From assembly GCF_050948175.1 (NCBI RefSeq), contig NC_135202.1, forward strand, positions 6,882,001 through 6,946,000: 64,000 bases of DNA, in the 5' to 3' direction. The stretch is from Xylocopa sonorina (Eukaryota; Arthropoda; Insecta; Hymenoptera; Apidae). The notes below the pieces were generated by a model. That model worked only from the letters and a program-made list of their open reading frames with translations, had not been told where the DNA came from and did no database searches. Shown here in pieces: positions 9,432 to 20,735 of the stretch (position 1 is the first letter of the stretch; the number at the start of each line of letters is the position of its first letter). A program made the position numbers and the translations under genes.

Positions 9432-12422
9432 GTTGACACGTTCCATCGCGCGACGCAACGCATAAACGGGGTCCCAGGTAGACCAAGGCGGAAACGGCGC
9501 ATTGTGCGGTGTCCCTGCGCCGGGATATCTGCGATCCTCGGTCGGATGGCATTCGACGCCACGTATGCAGGTGATTGCGTTTCGCCGTTGCGCGGCTCGA
9601 ACGGGATCCAGGCATTTCGATATTAGAATAGCAATGAGTTAAATAAAGGGGAACCAGTCGACGCCGCGACCCGCTGAGAAAATTGGAAATCGCGCTCGAC
9701 GTTTCGATTTTTAAAAGGCGACGTGGTCCCCCTTTCGTCTGCGACCGCGCGTTCACGCGGCAGCCATGCTAAATCCAGTATCAACTGGTACCGCGTTTAA
9801 TCCAGTTTAATCCACTGCACGATCCAGCGCGTGATAAACTGCCACGATATTTGCTAATATTTTTTTCTACACAAAAAGAATATTTAATCCTGATTTCTGT
9901 TTTTTCTTCCACTCCCTGCCTCTGCTTTTATTTGTACAGGTTTTGTTCGCCCGGTAATTCGCGTGAAATTGATTCGACCATTTCCTAGCGCGGCTAAATG
10001 GAACTTCGCGCTTTAATAAATGAAAATCGTTACGGATACTTAACGCGCGATCGAATTAAGTAAACGGAGGAACGTTCTCCAGCTTGACGATGTTTGAAAA
10101 TGATATTAATCCAGGAATAAAAATGACGAGACGTAACGATGTTAAAAATTGAAATCAGCGAACTCTTTTCAGTATCTTCCATCGAATGGTACCATCGAAC
10201 CACCGTCAATAACGGACCAATCGAATGGTCCAGTATTTTGTAACCACTAATTACCAAACAGTCGCAGTATCAAATAATCAGAATACCATCCGCATAGATT
10301 TGCTTCCGCGTCGCTGTAGAAAGCGTATATCAAAAAGAAAAGTGGTCTCGCGGCTCGTTTCGCGAGCAGATTGATAAACTTTCGATCCGCGTGGCTGATC
10401 AAAGGAACGGGACTAACGAGCACGCGGATAAACAGGAGGAATTAGTAAAAGAGCGGCAGGGGGCGAGGGCGGACGGTGTAATTCTATTTACGTTAATTTT
10501 CCAACGTTAGACGCGTCCTCCCGCTTGTCTTCCGTCGACGGGAGAACGCAAATAAGGAAAATAGAGGCGGGACGATAATTCCCCGACGAAACTCGATTAA
10601 CGACGCTTGCACTTGCCTCGAACTTGTTTGCACGCTTTTCATCGCCGCTCTCGTGACGTCTCCGTGAAAAAGTTCAAAACCACCCCCTCCTCGAGCCACC
10701 CCCGCTCGCTTCCTTCGTCGAGCTGCAGACTCGTTTCTCTGAACGCTCGTTATTTAATTACATCCGCATCGATCGATCGAAATTAATTTCCATCGAAACG
10801 GGGGCTACCGCTGCGTTTCAACCCCCGAGCCGCCACCCTCTTTGCTTTTTTATTCGCTGCGCGCTCGCGGGACGCGGCGTTCGCGCTCGAAATTGAAACG
10901 AAATCGTCGCTTCCGGCTGCTTCCAGCCAACTTTTTCCGCGGGATTTCATCTCGCGAGACTGGAGCAACCGTTTCGAAGCGAAAACGCGCACACGATTTC
11001 GACTACCCGCTGTGTAAACCACGCGGTATTCTTGGCTTCCCGGAAATTGATAGCCGGATGTACTATATTCCGTAATTTCGTTTCAGAGAAGTTCGTAACG
11101 AATTGGGTTCGTTGTCTTTCTGATGGAGGAGTCATGCGAGTTCGATGCGCGCCATTTCTCGATTATTCGCAGACGTTGAGTCATTGTCGCTGTCGATGGT
11201 AATTAATCTATAACGAATTTTCTTTTAATTTCTCGCAAATTTTTTAGAAGTCGTTGTTGAATTTTAAATAGCGTGTAATTAGACTATTTCTTTAGACTAT
11301 TGCTTCACAAATGGTTGCACTGAATTTTTACAAATAATTCAGCAACACAGAACTCTCGCAAGAAAAGTTTCCGTATGCAACGCGTACAAGCAGACGCAAG
11401 TGTGCGCATATTACCATAATCGTTGGTGACTATATTCTCTATTTATGCATCGACTCGTCAAGAAACGACGCTGCATAGTTCTCTCGTGACGCAATGCATG
11501 GCATCACGCTGCGCGAATGTTTGTAAACCCGCGAACAACACCTAGCTTTTTATCCAACCCGTCGATGTTCCAAAAAATGCACCACCAACAAACTTTTACT
11601 CGCTCAGTCCGCGTAGATATTATTAATATCGTATATAACGCGATATCAGACGACCTTTAGCCAAGCTGTAATCAGTCACGAACGAAAAAGAAGCATTCGT
11701 GACTTCAATTCGTTAACATCGCGTTTGCTCGCGAACAGTACATTCCTTTTACAATTTTTCGAACATTTGTCGAAGGAAAATAAAATTTCTCGCGAAGTTC
11801 CAACGGATATGCATCGAACGCATCACAGTTAATCAATCGCAACGGAAGAATCGATCGTAAGTTCGCTGGTCGCTCCACGCGATCGCCCCAGAGGGACCAG
11901 TGGAGTCGTCGAGGAAGTCCGCATCGCGCAACCCCTGCCATTGTCCGGCGTTTCGACAGAGTTAAACCCGGTGAACGACTTTTCGAAACGGCGCGTCGAC
12001 GAATCGAGCGTTCAATGGCCCGCAAAAATTCCCTCCGCGAGGGGGTAAAAAGAGTCGGCGTTTGCTAAGCTAGCTGGACCGAATCCGCTCGGACGACGGG
12101 GCAAACAGCGACGCGACGTTCCCATTCGCGACTGAATCCACGTTAATATAGATCATCCGAAACGCCGTGAAATATTGCGCCAGCCGTCCACCCTTTGTTC
12201 ACCCCCGTTCTCTGTATCGCCGTGTATATATCGCTACCACCCACCCTCTGATAAGCGCGAGCGTAGAAATTGGATTCCACCCCCATGTGGAGACCGCTCA
12301 GGAGGTTCTCCAATTATGGATTAACCCTTTACGCTCCCTTTCGTTCTTCTCGAGTCTTGCTCTATTCATTAAAATATTTAATCGTCCAGTGTATTCCAGG
12401 AACGGGAGGGAAAATCGTTTGA
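9432..12422. other. Unique non-coding sequence, no gene recognised
   Basis: This is about 3 kb without a tandem block. It is CpG-rich near 9440-9760, 10480-11010 and 11840-12130, and AT-rich near 11210-11340. Overlapping two-strand frames of 60-115 codons are present but none is recognisable. A single TTAACCCTTTACGCTC word at about 12323 resembles the piggyBac-like end, but I find no partner. Confidence 0.4.
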
Positions 12423-13075
12423 GAATTAAGGGATGGTTTTGTTCTGGATCGAGTGATGTTTACTCGTGGAAGATCGATCAACGACTCTGAGATCACTCGA
12501 GAATTAAGGGATATTTTTGCTTTGGATCAAGCGACGTTTACTCGTGAAAGATCGATCAACGACTTCGAAATCGTTCGAGAGTTAAGGGATGTTTTCGCTC
12601 TGGATCGATAGACGTTTACTCGCAAAAGATCGATCGAGAATTAAGGGATGTTTTTGCTCTGGATCCATAGACGTTCACTCACGGAAAATCGATCAACCAC
12701 TTCAAGATCGTTCAAGAATTAAGGGATGCTTTTGCATTGGATCCATAGACGTTCACTCACGGAAAATCGATCAACGACTTCAAGATCGTTCAAGAATTGA
12801 GGGATGCTTTTACATTGGATCGATAGACGTTCACTCGCAAAAGATCGGTCGAGAATTAAGGGATGTTTTTGCTCTGGATCGAGCGACGTTTACTCGCGAA
12901 AGATTGATCAACGACTTCGAAATCGTTCGAGAATTAAGGGATGTTTTTGCTCTGGATCCATAGACGTTCACTCACGAAAAATCGATCAACCACTTCAAGA
13001 TCGTTCAAGAATTAAGGGATGCTTTTGCATTAGATCGATAGACGTTCGCTCGCAGAAAATCGATCAACGATAGTC
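12423..13075. repeat. Nine-unit minisatellite with 215-bp higher-order period
   Basis: The anchor TTAAGGGATG (one unit has TTGAGGG, one TTAAGGGATA) falls at 12426, 12504, 12582, 12641, 12719, 12797, 12856, 12934 and 13012. Spacings are therefore 78, 78, 59, 78, 78, 59, 78 and 78 bp. Full units read through GCTCTGGATCGA, GACGTTTACTCGC and GATCGATCAACGACTTC. The 59-bp units lack the AACGACTTCGAAATCGTTC part. Units at 12641 and 12934, and at 12719 and 13012, are especially alike. Frames at 12589-12963 and 12804-13073 are by-products of the array. Confidence 0.95.
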
Positions 13076-13568
13076 GCGCAACGGCGAAGATATTCAGGGG
13101 GTGGCGAGGCTGTCTGATCGGGACAGCCTCGCGCGCACGTGTATCGCTGGCGAAGAAAACGGGTCGAACGTGAGCGCGTCCTATAAAGGGAGCCACTCTA
13201 CGGGTCAGTAATAATTCGGGACGTACGTGCGCTCACCCATCCCCGACGTGCACACGATGCATTTTTCCCGGCGACTTCCGGCACGGTCTCTACCCCCCCG
13301 GGAGCCAGCCAGGCTAAATGGCGCGATGCTTGCCGGAATTTACCGTGGCTTGGTCCAGCGACTATCCATTGGGGGTGGTGGCCTCGAATGCGTGCGACTG
13401 GAAAGAAAGCACGTCGCCATATACAACAGCGATTTCTCTCGTATAATTCGATATCTACCGTTCCCTGTGTCCTGAGTATTACGAACGAGGTTGCGCTCGT
13501 TTTTAACTCGAGTATGCGAAGATTTAAGAGGATCCATGTGAAAAAAAAAATGGGAATTGATTATGTTT
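13076..13568. other. Unique GC-rich non-coding sequence
   Basis: This stretch is richer in GC than most of the window. It contains the hairpin at 13104-13132, a CCCCCCCGGG run near 13290 and a GGGGGTGGTGG run near 13371. Frames occur on both strands without any recognisable product. Confidence 0.4.
13104..13132. other. Perfect 11-bp inverted repeat, 7-nt loop
   Basis: GCGAGGCTGTC at 13104-13114 is exactly complementary to GACAGCCTCGC at 13122-13132, with TGATCGG between. The stem is too short for a microRNA precursor, and pairing stops at the next base on each side. It lies just after the nine-unit array. Confidence 0.6.
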
Positions 13569-13885
13569 GAATTGTTCCGCCATGCTTGTATACTTGGTCG
13601 ATTTTCGATTTTATCTTCTCGCGAGGATTTTATAATAAATAAAAATCATGACGCTATTGAAGGGAATTTATCTATATATATTATTACAGCTGTGAGCAAA
13701 GGCTTCGATTTTTCATTTTCAAAAAAATTAGAATTGCTTTGCGGTGCTTGTATACCTGGTCGACTTTCGATTTTATCTTCTCGTGAGGATTTTATAGTAA
13801 ATAAAAATCCTCACACTACAGAAGGAAATTTATTTATAGATTATTGCAGTTTCAGAGAAAGGCTCGCGATTTTTCATTTTCGCGT
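13569..13885. repeat. Two-copy tandem duplication, 162-bp unit
   Basis: Copies begin GAATTGTTCCGCCATGC at 13569 and GAATTGCTTTGCGGTGC at 13731. They share TTCGATTTTATCTTCTCG, TAAATAAAAATC and GCGATTTTTCATTTTC-like words at the same spacing. The period (54 codons) is a multiple of three, which explains the open frame at 13557-13928. Its peptide is repetitive and unrecognised. Confidence 0.93.
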
Positions 13886-14801
13886 CATCTCCTGCCGAAA
13901 ATTAAAGCCAGAAACGAAAATAAAATGAAAATAGGCGACTGCAGGATCGAACGATTATTAATTCCCGTTCCGGTTACGGGGGTGGGTTCTCCAGTCCGTT
14001 TCCTTCGCCCACACCTCGTTCCAACCTGTTTCCCTGTTGATTCGTCCGTCGGACGAGACTCTTAGCTTCCCTTTAAAACCGATAAACGTATTTGCTCGGC
14101 AGCTGCGGGCTTCTCTGATCGCGGATACGTCGGGTTATTGGATTATCGTCGCAGTTGCCCCGGAAGTGGTCTTAAAAGCTTGGCGATATTTTTTTTCTCT
14201 CTCTCTCTCTCCCGCCGTCTCCTCGATTCTTCTATTTTTTTCCTCTCTACGGGAGAGGAACGAACCGTGAGGGCAGAGAAAATCGTTTCTCGTCGGGTCA
14301 TGGGGTGGAAGGAACAAATGGCGCGAGCGATCGCGCGAAATTTGAATTCTCCTTTCTCTGTATCCATCAGCGGAGCTCGTTAAACTAAGTAATTTTTTGT
14401 CGAAGAGAGTCGACCATTCAACCCTTCGTTCGAAGGTTACTTTAAATGTAAATTCGATCGAGCGAAAAGGACGGAAGTTAATAAAAAAAAAGAATTGAGA
14501 TTATTTGCTAAAGGTGTAGAGAGAGGAACGAGTTTCTTCGTATTTGTATCGTAAGAAGTGGCTCGGATGATTAAAGCCGCGTTCCCAACGGGCAAGAAGA
14601 AACTGTGCCTCATTTCCGCGATCGAGGTCGACCGTGGACCGTCAGACGTGACCGAGAACTTTCGTCGCAGTTAAACGACCGCGTCCGATTAATCATTTTC
14701 CGCGATGGCCACCCTCCGCGTCCGTGTCCATTACGATAAACAGCCGTAAAGTCACGTACAGAGCTCGAGTCTCATCCGACTATCGCGAGACGCTGAAATG
14801 G
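13886..14801. other. Unique non-coding sequence with a CT run
   Basis: This is unique sequence containing a T-run followed by a short CT repeat at 14191-14211. The open frames around 14135-14383 on both strands are translations of this pyrimidine-rich tract. Confidence 0.4.
14197..14211. repeat. CT microsatellite
   Basis: A short uninterrupted CT run follows a T-run. Confidence 0.85.
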
Positions 14802-15480
14802 TTGCGCGTCCGTTGCAACTATGCGATCGTAGAGTCGCTCCAAAACGTGTCTGCAACATTCGACGATTCTCGAGACGCTTCGAAATTTCGCAGAGTTTGC
14901 TCGCCAATAATTTTACTTGCAAACCTATTAGATCGTTGGTGGTTATTTGACTCGATTTGCAACTCGAATGTCCCCTCTGAATGGACATAGCAAAGTCTAA
15001 GCATATCTCTCAGACGTCTCAAATTTATTCTTTTGTGCGTTGCAACGGTCGTAGAATTGCTTTCAGAAGGTTTCTGCGATATTCGATAATGTGAGACGCT
15101 TCGAAATTTCTCAGAGTTCGCTCGTTAGTAATTTTACTTACAAACTTATTAGGTCGTTGGTGGTTGCAACTCGAATGTCCCCTCTGAATGGACATCGCAA
15201 GGCTAGCATAGCTCTCAGGCGTCTCAAGTTTATTCTTTTGTGCGCGTTCGTTGCAATGGTCATAGAATTGCTTTCAGAAGCTTTCTGCAACATTCGAAGA
15301 TCCAGAAGCTTCGAAATTTTTCAGAGTTTGCTCGCCAATAATTTTACTTACAAACCTATTGGACCGTTGATGGTTATTTTAACTTTTGCAACTCGAATGT
15401 CCCCTCTGAATGGACATCGCAAGTCTAGCACATCTCTCAGATGTCTCAAAGGTATTCTTTTGAGAAGCTTTTGAGAAACG
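14802..15480. repeat. Three-copy tandem array, 210-221 bp unit
   Basis: The word CTTCGAAATTTC or its variant occurs at about 14880, 15101 and 15311. Each is followed by CAATAATTTTACTT and CAAACCTATT, then by TGCAACTCGAATGTCCCC and TGAATGGACAT. Differences are substitutions plus short indels (copy 2 lacks the TTATTTGACTCG part). Confidence 0.93.
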
Positions 15481-16734
15481 CGTGTCTTCCTCAAGTTTTT
15501 TCGTTGCAATGGAAATTTTCTATCACTGGAAGATGTTGGCAATAGAAACTATCGCTGAAATATCGCTACTTTCGATTGGTACGCGTCCAGCGTAGGAACC
15601 AAGTGCGAAGGATGAACGTTTCGAGGTACAAAATTGTTTGCTCCCAAAATTTGTCAGACACACGCGGTTGTAGACGATCTGACACGGTGCGTTGAACTTG
15701 TGGGCGCGTGGTTATGGGCGCAGAGGCACGTGTACCAGAATAGAGAGGCGCGTGGGCATTCTAGTGCACGCTTGGTAGTAAGACTAACGTTTTCTTGCCT
15801 TTTCGAACAGCATAACGGTACGCTTATACTCTCGATGCTTCGATGCGTCTTCTTCGTCATCGTGTCTCATCTCTCTCTGAGCTGTCCGAGTTCGATCGAC
15901 ATTCACAACCTAGAGAGTTGTTCGAAAAAAGCAAAAGACTCGATCCACTTGTACTTACATACACCAAACCCAGGACCACTTTACAAATGAACGTTTCACC
16001 AGATAATAGCAAAGAGGGTTTTACATTCACGATAACTTCCTAACCAATGAATTCACCAGAACTAGATTGCCTTCCAGCAAGGCTATCTCGAACGTCCTCG
16101 ATAAGTGTATCGCGTCCCACGATCACCACCGCTCTAATTGAACCTCGCGATGCTTCATCCTGTCCAGACAGCCTCTCCACATACGGGACCAATGTAAGGA
16201 ACGATAAAACCGTTGGTGGGAAGGTTTCAAGAAAATTGCAGCTCGAAACGTATGCAAAGCTATCGCACACGGGACACTCGAGCTCGAGCTGGTACCAGAT
16301 AAAAATGGTAGAAGCGTTCCGCTCGCGTGTATTATCGAGGGGAGCCAGAAGGAGCCGATCGATCGTGGACCACCGCGAGCGAGAGGAACGATTATCCATA
16401 AAACCGGACGGTTTTTCCACGAAAGGTTCCTGGGACGTTCCTGGGCTTCCGATCGACCTATAAGGCCGCGTCCCGCCAGGACCGGTTTCCAGACGACGGC
16501 CAACCTCGGCGTTCACCGTTTCGGATCGAACGATCGAGCGATCCCGCGGGGAGCTGCTGGAACTGCCGCTGTCCCACATTGTAAACCGCCCGTGGAGAAC
16601 GGGTTCGCAGCGGCTCTTTGTTCGCTCGATCCACGTTTTTTTTCCCGCGCCGTTTCCCCTCCGCTTCCGGTATCGCCGCTGATCATCCCCCGAATTCTCT
16701 GCGAGGAATGGCGATGTTTCTTTGATCGGTCGAT
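15481..16734. other. Unique sequence with overlapping open frames, not called as a gene
   Basis: The longest frame here is 16040-16819 on the minus strand (259 codons), but its first codon is TTG. Frames on the plus strand (16047-16463) and in another minus frame (16123-16503) are open over the same bases. The predicted peptide is Ser/Arg-rich with no motif I know. Simultaneous opening in several frames points to low stop frequency from composition. Confidence 0.4.
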
Positions 16735-17050
16735 AATCGTTTTTGGGACTCTTCAACAGCGCGAGGATGGAGATTGATTTTGTTTTAACGGAGTATTCTT
16801 TTGGATTAATTGATCGCAAGATTTTTGAGGGTACGCCAGGAAATTTACGACGCGAGGATTGTGATTGTAAAATTGTTGAAAGAAGTTTCTGGGACTCTGT
16901 AAGGGCGCAAGTTTGGAGATTGATTTTGTTTTAATGGAGTATTCTTTTGGATTAATTGATTGCGAGATTTTTGAGGTTGTGCGAGGATTGTGATTGTAAA
17001 ATTTTTGAGGGTGCGCGAGGATTGATGTCTTCGCGAGGAAATTTACGATT
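16735..17050. repeat. Two-copy tandem duplication, 146-bp unit
   Basis: GGGACTC begins corresponding segments at 16745 and 16891. Both contain GGAGATTGATTTTGTTTTAA, GAGTATTCTTTTGGATTAAT and GCGAGGATTGTGATTGTAAAA-like words. A shorter partial third segment (GTGCGCGAGGATTG) follows at about 17007. Confidence 0.92.
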
Positions 17051-18462
17051 TTTCACACTGGAATTAGCGATGATTAATTTGATACGTGAAGATGGAAGAA
17101 ATGCAAAAAGTTAATAAAAGCAACAATAATAGCGGCACGAGAAAATATTAGAAAGTCGAAGAGAACAAGGTAACTGGAAGAAATCGATGAATCGCGAGAA
17201 AAGAGGATGGTTTAAAGAAGAGGAGAGTTCATAAAGGGTCTCGCGAAAAGGGATGGCGGGCGATGGGGTTCGAGAAGAAGGCATTATACTGTCCGATTAA
17301 CCGGGGGAGAATATCCACGAATTCGTTGGCGAATTTCTGTTATCCAGCTGCGATCAGTAATCCATTAGGAAAGTTTAAGAGGAGTAGAGGATGGGATGGA
17401 GGGTGAAGGGTGAAAGACAGAAACAGGAGCGAAAGAAGATAAGAGGATGTGAAAAGGAGGGCGGCAAGATAGCATTGTAGTTGGTAAAAAGGTATAAAGG
17501 ACAGCGGGGATTAGAAAAAGGGACCGGATAGCGAACCAGGAAGTCAAAGGAACCGGATAAAGCAATATCTGATTGTACGGAACGAAATTATCAGGAAATA
17601 ATCGAAAGCTGTTTCACTAAAAAAAAAAAAATATAACAAAAGCGCAGAATCAGCAGAAAAATTGAAGTAGAAGAATGAACAAGTACATGAGTCGTACTGA
17701 AGAAAAAATTGACCACAAACAGCGACCACTTCCTTAAACAAAGTCAGCAAATGAATTAGATAGCTCCATTTCTCGCAGTTACACATAGTAATGTTTCTAA
17801 AAAAACAATCAGCTTCGCCTCTTAATTTACTTCAAGCTGAACCTCTCCACAAAAGCACGTTTCACCTCTCCACGCTCCAAAAACAGAGAACTCGCGTTTC
17901 CTACCCTCTCTCGAAAAATCATCCCTCGCGCGGTTCGAACGGACGCTGCAATGGCGACGAAGCCTTTCGAACTTGGCGTCGTTGAAAAATCGCTGGCATT
18001 CAACAACCGAACGACCGACAGTTTCGAAAAGGTTGGACGCGAGAACGGTAGCATCGCGCGTCGAAGCGGAATTGTTTCTCCAGCAAGAATTATCGATTCC
18101 GTTTTGTCGAGGCGGGGTAGGAAAATCGTCCACGATCCGATTGTAAGTCGAGGCGTCGTTAGAACGGAATAACGAGAACGCGAAACGATATCGCGAAGCA
18201 ACCGTCGATGTTCTCAGATTTACGACTGTGCTCGAGCAGGGGTAAAGAATCTTCGAGGGATGAAAGCGCGGTTCACGCGCGTGGAGTCGTCTGCAACAGC
18301 TGAGAAGCTGATTTAGACACTTTTTCTGAGACGACGCGATGATCGATTCGCCTTTTTAGGCCTTTTTAGGAGGCGAATTGCTCGAATGAAGAATTGGTTG
18401 ATTGTAAGTTTCAAAAGAGGGTTGAGGTGTTGTAGCATTGTTTGATCAGGGGTGCTGATGCC
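17051..18462. other. Unique non-coding sequence, purine-rich in part
   Basis: The plus strand is strongly purine-rich at about 17080-17530, with many GAAG and AGGA words. This leaves long pyrimidine-rich frames open on the opposite strand. A small doublet of TTTTTAGG lies at 18353-18371. No gene is recognised. Confidence 0.4.
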
Positions 18463-18806
18463 AAGTTTGGTATCCGTTCACACTCACGATGGACGAATAA
18501 TGGCACTGGTTTTATTGGTACGTTCATTTTCAACCTGAAACTTCTTTTAAATGAGACATTTGGCAATCTTTTAAAAACCACCCCTGTAACTTTCATCCCC
18601 TACTTAGATCTTTGATCTCCCTGACATTTCTCAATTTCTATTAAGTTTGGTATCCGTTCAGAATCATGATGGACGAATAATGGCACCGATTTTATCGATA
18701 CGTTCTTTTAAATGAGACATTTGGCAAGAATCTTTTGAAAATCCACCCCTGAAACTTTCATCGCCTACTCGAATCTTTAATTTCTCTGATATCTCTCAAC
18801 TTCTAC
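18463..18806. repeat. Two-copy tandem duplication, 180-bp unit
   Basis: AAGTTTGGTATCCGTTCA occurs at 18463 and 18643. Both copies continue with GATGGACGAATAATGGCAC, TTTTAAATGAGACATTTGG and CCACCCCTG...AACTTTCATC. Copy 2 lacks a stretch (CATTTTCAACCTGAAAC) of copy 1. Confidence 0.94.
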
Positions 18807-19629
18807 GACGAAACTGACCACAAATTTACTACAACGATTCGATCGTTGGTAAAATGGTAAAAAATTGAGGAATAAAATATCCAACAAAGTCAGTACTTTA
18901 AAGAAAGCTGCGCCATGAACGTCTTAGAGTATCAGAATCGCGAAGTTGTCGAAAAGTTAGCAACTTCCACCCCCCTGACAGCGTTCACAATAGCGTCGAT
19001 CGATCAGAGAGGCGGAAAAACGAGAAGCTTCCAGCGGGAAATAAGTTTTTTGCCCGCGCGCGGCCTTAGTCCACGTGTTGGACAAAAGACAGCCCCGTCG
19101 CGCGATTTATAGCCGCGCTTAAGAGGACCTACTTACTTGGTTCTCGTTGCAGCCACGGCAAATCGAGTTGACCCTTGAACTTCGAAACTTCGTTACGAGC
19201 TCGAACTCGAACCGTTCGTAACCGCCGTAACTGAACTTCCTTTCTAAATGCGCCCACCCCCGCGCCACCCCCTCGAAACCTTTCTGTATTTAATCTGCCG
19301 GCAATTTGCCGGCCTTTTTCCAACAAAAACGAAACGAGCGGCCTCGCAGCAATTTTAGATTATTCAAATCGAATGAAATTCGAAGGGAGAATTCGCGAGC
19401 GCGAATTTCGCGAAAATTTTCGATTCGTCGGCGATTATGGCGGTCCCAGTTGCGATTAGAAGATGAATTTAATTTACAACGCAACGAGTGGGGAGTATAA
19501 ATTTTCTAAAATCGAGAAATCGACGTGAAACGTTCACGAGGAAAGTTCGTCGGTATTTTGCAATCGTCACGACCCAAGAATCGAAGGGGAATTTAAGATT
19601 TCTTGGAAAAGAAACATAAGTAACGTTTC
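18807..19629. other. Unique non-coding sequence
   Basis: This is CpG-rich unique sequence with short overlapping frames on both strands. I see no repeat, RNA gene or recognisable peptide. Confidence 0.4.
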
Positions 19630-19850
19630 GATAATCGTTATTTTAATAAGCCACGTAGCGAGCTGATACGCGGCGCTTAAGGTCGATTCTTTTATGCAAA
19701 CACGTGCAGATAACGGGGTGATGGTTATTACGCGTCTGTTCTAATCAATGTATGACCGAATGTACCGGTTTCGGCGTTACGCTGATAACCTTATCGCTGA
19801 CAAACAGCTACCAAATTGATAGCCTTTGTTCAGCAGCCCTGTAATTAAAA
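19630..19850. promoter_or_regulatory. Candidate regulatory segment with GATA-, E-box- and Sox-like words
   Basis: Within about 200 bp there is a palindromic CACGTG followed by GCAGATAA, then GCTGATAACCTTATCGCTGA (GATA words in both orientations), ATTGATAG, CAGCTA and CCTTTGTTCA. There is no frame and no repeat. The clustering of GATA-type words is visible. That it is an enhancer is only inference. Confidence 0.2.
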
Positions 19851-20404
19851 CGGACGGGCCAGTTTCTCGTGCTCGAATTTTCTACGAATTAAATAACGCG
19901 AGGAGGGAAAATTTCGTTCGATGTACTCGCGTTCGCCGCGGTTTTCGCTCGAGTCGGACGAGAAGCGAATTTAAGAATGGTGCGAAAAATACGTGCGACG
20001 ACAGTTGTGTGTGCAGCGATCGAGAGAAAGGGAATGCGAAACAAAAGCGGGGCAAAAAAATAGACAAGGAATAAATATACGCGAGCGAACATCGAGGTAT
20101 CCTTCCACTAAAAATCCATATTTAAAACCGTAGGCAGAGACCATCCCTCTCTGCGCGGCGGCAGCCTTTTCTGTGAACTTCCAATACCCGGGGAAACACA
20201 AAAGAGGTGATTTAAAAAGGACGATAAAAGAGAGGAAAACACGGGAATAGAAAGATCATAAAGGAATATAAAAATCACAATACTCGTAGAAGGATCCAAT
20301 AAATCTAGCCTGGAAGAAATCAGTACGAGTTAACCCTGCATTAACCCCCTCGTTCTCCATAAATAATCCAAAACAAATACAATCACTGGTAGACAAAAAA
20401 AGTA
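19851..20404. other. Unique non-coding sequence
   Basis: I see nothing recognisable beyond short overlapping frames on both strands, mainly near 19890-20300, and A-rich words toward the right end. Confidence 0.4.
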
Positions 20405-20735
20405 CCACCAAAAACGATACTAACGATATCGATAAAAAATATCTTTCATTTGTTATTAAAAATATTCCAGATTAAATTCTCAGTAATAAGTGGGATGCAT
20501 GAGAGTAAAAAAAAAAATGGTAAATTTCCTTGAGAATCGTGCTCCACAAATATACACACCAAAAACGATACTAATTATATCGATAAAGAATATCTTTCAT
20601 TTATTATTAAAAATATTCCTCTTCGCTTAAGTAAATTTTCCTGTAATTTCTAGAACAGATTAAATTCTCAGTAATAAGTGGATGCATGAGAGTAAAAAAA
20701 AAAAAATGGTAAATTTCCTTGAAGAACTAATTTTC
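20405..20735. repeat. Two-copy AT-rich tandem duplication
   Basis: ACCAAAAACGATACTAA occurs at about 20407 and 20558. It is followed in both by ATATCGATAAA, AATATCTTTCATTT and, later, AGATTAAATTCTCAGTAATA and an A-run before TGGTAAATTTCCTTGA. Copy 2 carries an extra internal segment of about 45 bp absent from copy 1. Confidence 0.93.

Noticed and set aside
9109..9626. Paired Arg-rich frames starting MKKVLCAYK in two places
   Set aside because: They are identical because copies 2 and 3 of the 185-bp array are nearly identical. There is no independent support for coding.
12323..12340. TTAACCCTTTACGCTC, resembling a piggyBac-like left end
   Set aside because: No matching right end with GGGTTAA was found at a plausible distance, and the following bases do not match the two elements.
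12589..12963. 124-codon repetitive frame that looks like a repeat protein
   Set aside because: It is a translation of the 78/59-bp array. Its internal peptide repeats shift frame at the 59-bp units, which is not expected for a protein under selection.
16040..16819. 259-codon open frame on the minus strand
   Set aside because: It begins at TTG, overlaps open frames on the plus strand and in another minus frame, and shows no recognisable domain or splice signals.
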